Below are positions 61,300-64,000 of a stretch of 64,000 nt of DNA, one piece after another (within the stretch, counting starts at the first letter, position 1; the number at the start of each line of letters is the position of its first letter). The notes beneath the pieces were generated by a model that saw only the letters and a program-made list of their open reading frames with translations, made no database searches and was not told the origin of the DNA. A program made the position numbers and the translations under genes. The stretch covers positions 5,766,001 to 5,830,000 of the forward strand of contig NZ_PJMW01000002.1 in assembly GCF_002846365.1 (NCBI RefSeq), given 5' to 3'. The stretch is from Nocardia fluminea. Its GTDB lineage: Bacteria > Actinomycetota > Actinomycetes > Mycobacteriales > Mycobacteriaceae.

Positions 61300-64000
61300 A
61301 TGCGTGAAGCGCGCACCTCTCCACGTGAAGTTCGTCGTGCGCCGCGCGGTCGAGGCAACCGCAAGTCCAGTACCGCCCTTCTCACCCAGCTGCTGACGGC
61401 GGCGGTCGACATCGCAGGCGATACCGTCGCCGTGTCCTGCACTCCCGTCGACGGTGAATGCCGCGAACTCACCTACACCCAGCTCGACGAATACTCGTCC
61501 CGACTGGCCAGGGATCTGATCGCGCGTGGCATCGGCCCCGGCGATGTGGTCGCGCTCGGGTTCACCCGGTCGATCGAATCGGTGGCGGCGGTGTGGGCGG
61601 TGGCCAAGACCGGCGCCGCCTACGTCCCCGTCGACCCCGCGCTGCCGGCCGAGCGGATCGCCTACCTGCTCGCGGACTCCAGCGCGATCCTGGGACTCAC
61701 CGGGATTGCACACCGGGAGAAACTGGGCGAATCCGTCGCGTGGCTCGACCTCGACGCCCCCGCCCAGCACGACCGCATCGCCGCGCACCCCGCCCACCCG
61801 ATCTCCTACCTCGACCGCGTGCGTCCGCTGACCGATCAGCACCCGGCCTATGTCATCTACACCTCGGGCTCGACCGGTCGTCCGAAAGGTGTCGTCGTCA
61901 CCCACACCGGTCTCGGTGCCTTGGTCGCGGCCGCCAGGGAACGCTATGCGGTCGACGCAGGCGACCGAGTTCTGCACGTGTGCTCACCGAACTTCGACGT
62001 CTCGGTACTCGAGCTGCTGTTGGCCTTCAACTCCGGTGCCACGCTGGTGGTCGCACCGTCGACCGTCTTCGGCGGCCCCGATCTCGCCGAACTGCTGCGC
62101 CGCGAACAAGTGACCCACCTGCTGATCACCCCGGCCGCGTTGGAATCTGTCGACGCCCACGACCTGGACGCTCTGCGCGTAGTCGTCGTCGCGGGTGACG
62201 CTGTCGGCCCTGCCCTGGTCGACCGCTGGGCCGGCGACCGCGGCTTCTTCAACGGCTACGGCCCGACCGAAGCCACGATCCTCGCCACCGGCACCACCGC
62301 ACTGCGGCCCGGTCAGCCCATCACGATCGGCACGGCGTTCGCCGGAGTCGGTGCGACAGTGCTGGATTCGCGCCTGCGCCCGGTCCCGGCCGGCGTGGCG
62401 GGTGAGCTGTATCTGTTCGGGCCCGCGCTGGCCCAGAGTTACCGGGGCAGGCCCGCGCTCACCGCGGAACGGTTCGTCGCCTCACCTTTCACCGATTCTC
62501 GCATGTACCGGACCGGTGACCTGGTCCGGCGCACTGCCGACGGCGAGTTCGAATACCTCGGCCGCTCCGATTTCCAGGTGAAGATCCGCGGTTTCCGTGT
62601 CGAACTCGGCGAGATCGACGCCGCGCTCACCGCCCACCCCGACATCGAATACGCGGTGACCCTCGGCACGAAAGCCGCCTCGGGGGCGACCGTGCTGGTG
62701 TCGTATGTGCTGGCCCGCCCCGGCATCTCGATCGACACCGACGACGTGACCCGCTTTGTCGGCGCCTCCTTGCCCACGCATATGGTGCCGACCGTCCTGA
62801 TGCCCCTCGACGAGATCCCGTTGACCCCCAACGGCAAACTCGACCGCAACGCCCTGGCCACACCGGTTTTCGGGGCTGTCGGTTCGCGTGCACCCGAGGG
62901 TCCGGTCGAAACCGCCATCGCCGAACTGTTCACGCAGATCCTGGGTCTGGAGCAGATCGGTGCCGAGGATTCGTTCTTCGCCGCAGGCGGGGACAGCATC
63001 CTGTCCATCCAGCTCGTGTCGCGCGCACGCAATGCCGGTATCTCGTTCACCCCGCAGGCGGTCTTCGAGCATCGCACCGTCGCGGGCTTGGCGCGGGTGG
63101 CGGTAGTGGGTACCGAATCCGCACCCACGTTGACCGAACTGCCCGGCGGCGGTGTCGGGGTGATGCCGTTGACCCCGGTGCTGGCCGCGTCGCTGGCCGG
63201 TGGGCGGGCGTTCAGCCGATTCACCCAGCAGATGGTCCTGGCCCTGCCTGCCGGTATCGATCGAAATGCCCTGGTGGACACTCTGACCGCGGTGATCGAT
63301 CACCACGACATGCTCCGGTCCGGTCTGCGCCGGGTCGACGGACAGTGGGAGCTGCACACCCTGCCGCCGGGCGCGGTGGATGTGCACGAGCTGCTCCTGC
63401 GCGTCGATGTCCCGGCGGGCACCGACCAGCTCGATGAGATCGCCGATGCCGCGATGGAGACCGTCCTCGCGTCGCTGGATCCGCAGGCGTACCGCATGAT
63501 CGGCTTCGCGTGGCTCGCCCGGGCGGACGGCCCCGACGGGCTGATCGTCGCGGCCAACCACGCGGCGATCGACGGTGTGTCGTGGCGAATCCTGTTGTCG
63601 GACCTGGTCGCCGCGGGGGCACAGCTCGGTCGCCGTGTCGTGCTGCCGCCGGTCGGTACGTCGTTTCGGCGCTGGGCACACGGGCTGACGGAGACGGCGC
63701 CGAGCAGGCGCACGGAACTCGACCACTGGCGACAGACACTGTCGGTGCCCGACCCGCTGCTCGGTGATCGTCGCCTCGACTCCCGCGATACCGCCTCGAC
63801 GGTGCGAACGCTCAGCGTCGAAGTCCCCGCCGACATCACCCAGGCGATCCTGACCGATTTGCCCGCCCGCTACCGCGCGGGCGCCGAAGACGGTCTGCTC
63901 GCCGCGCTGGCGATGGCCGTGCGCACGTGGCGGGCCCGACGCGGTGTCGACGCACCCGCGACGCGAGTCCGGTTGGAAGGACACGGTCGCGAACAGTCCG
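61300..64000 (+). CDS. Non-ribosomal peptide synthetase, 5' part (A-PCP-E/C), continues past the right edge
   Basis: 900 residues are visible. The adenylation domain is about 30-525: AYVIYTSGSTGRPKGVVVTH (P-loop), VCSPNFDVSVLELLLAFNSG (specificity region, code begins D-V-L), FFNGYGPTEATILATG, MYRTGDLVRR and PLTPNGKLDRNAL. The carrier protein has FFAAGGDSILSIQL (Ser566 takes phosphopantetheine). A third domain follows from about 615 (MPLTPVLAASL, DHHDMLRSGLR). Its core motif is NHAAIDGVSWRIL (753-765), as in epimerization domains, but with Asn for the first His. No condensation domain precedes A, so it is an initiation module. ATG 61300 is the first start in frame; AAGGA upstream is loosely spaced. 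Confidence 0.9.
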   Translation, partial: MREARTSPREVRRAPRGRGNRKSSTALLTQLLTAAVDIAGDTVAVSCTPVDGECRELTYTQLDEYSSRLARDLIARGIGPGDVVALGFTRSIESVAAVWAVAKTGAAYVPVDPALPAERIAYLLADSSAILGLTGIAHREKLGESVAWLDLDAPAQHDRIAAHPAHPISYLDRVRPLTDQHPAYVIYTSGSTGRPKGVVVTHTGLGALVAAARERYAVDAGDRVLHVCSPNFDVSVLELLLAFNSGATLVVAPSTVFGGPDLAELLRREQVTHLLITPAALESVDAHDLDALRVVVVAGDAVGPALVDRWAGDRGFFNGYGPTEATILATGTTALRPGQPITIGTAFAGVGATVLDSRLRPVPAGVAGELYLFGPALAQSYRGRPALTAERFVASPFTDSRMYRTGDLVRRTADGEFEYLGRSDFQVKIRGFRVELGEIDAALTAHPDIEYAVTLGTKAASGATVLVSYVLARPGISIDTDDVTRFVGASLPTHMVPTVLMPLDEIPLTPNGKLDRNALATPVFGAVGSRAPEGPVETAIAELFTQILGLEQIGAEDSFFAAGGDSILSIQLVSRARNAGISFTPQAVFEHRTVAGLARVAVVGTESAPTLTELPGGGVGVMPLTPVLAASLAGGRAFSRFTQQMVLALPAGIDRNALVDTLTAVIDHHDMLRSGLRRVDGQWELHTLPPGAVDVHELLLRVDVPAGTDQLDEIADAAMETVLASLDPQAYRMIGFAWLARADGPDGLIVAANHAAIDGVSWRILLSDLVAAGAQLGRRVVLPPVGTSFRRWAHGLTETAPSRRTELDHWRQTLSVPDPLLGDRRLDSRDTASTVRTLSVEVPADITQAILTDLPARYRAGAEDGLLAALAMAVRTWRARRGVDAPATRVRLEGHGREQS

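Overview
This window is high-GC actinobacterial DNA. The gene set points to a mycolic-acid-containing actinomycete, most likely Nocardia or a close relative. It has mshC (mycothiol), a membrane-type pyrD beside an LppL-like lipoprotein, uppP next to a phosphatase/DUF3090/SCO1664-type block, a DesA3-like acyl-CoA desaturase, hmuTUV, an MmpL transporter and an NRPS gene. The order pyrD - lipoprotein - DUF5703 - uppP - phosphatase - DUF3090 - kinase-like gene - mshC recalls M. tuberculosis Rv2139 to Rv2130c, with insertions. Many genes have a TANNNT -10 box 6-7 nt before the start codon, so leaderless transcripts are probably common. No tRNA, rRNA, CRISPR array or intact insertion sequence was seen.

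Layout. 1-2.7 kb: a GTP cyclohydrolase II-like gene behind a PfkB-fold protein that has lost its catalytic Asp, opposite a small unknown gene across a repeat-rich promoter region. 2.7-5.0 kb: pyrD, DUF5703, lipoprotein. 5.2-8.2 kb: small protein, MTB12-like lipoprotein, MmpL. 8.2-13.7 kb: secreted asparaginase, a TetR remnant, the heme importer hmuTUV with an apparent iron box, and an aldo/keto reductase-fold protein lacking two catalytic residues. 13.9-22.3 kb: uppP and the mshC-linked block, interrupted by a 3.7 kb insert that carries a free-standing alanyl-tRNA synthetase-like gene behind an alanine-rich leader peptide and competing RNA hairpins.

22.4-35 kb: P1B-type metal ATPase with a CPD motif, tandem universal stress protein, DUF445 membrane protein plus Abi-alpha-like protein, TetR regulators, a CPA1 antiporter fused to a UBP-type zinc finger, phosphatase, DsbA-like protein and a zinc dehydrogenase. 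35-41.5 kb: secreted DUF1460 protein, small enzymes, regulators and a UvrA paralogue. 41.5-47.2 kb: a dihydrodipicolinate-reductase-like pair (one frameshifted), a DUF6285/kinase/acyl-CoA dehydrogenase operon resembling the lvaBAC route for 4-hydroxyacyl-CoA, and a frameshifted aminoglycoside kinase.

47.5-64 kb: alpha-carbonic anhydrase, a TetR/YhgE-like/FadD block, acyl-CoA desaturase, truncated epoxide hydrolase, CGNR regulator, FadD17-like ligase, two SDRs, a SnoaL-like protein, a PucR-type regulator and the start of an NRPS running off the right edge. The best leads are the AlaRS-like attenuator (17.1-18.5 kb), the PfkB pseudokinase/RibA pair (0-2.2 kb), the lvaBAC-like operon (43.7-46.3 kb) and the antiporter-UBP fusion (30.3-32.2 kb).
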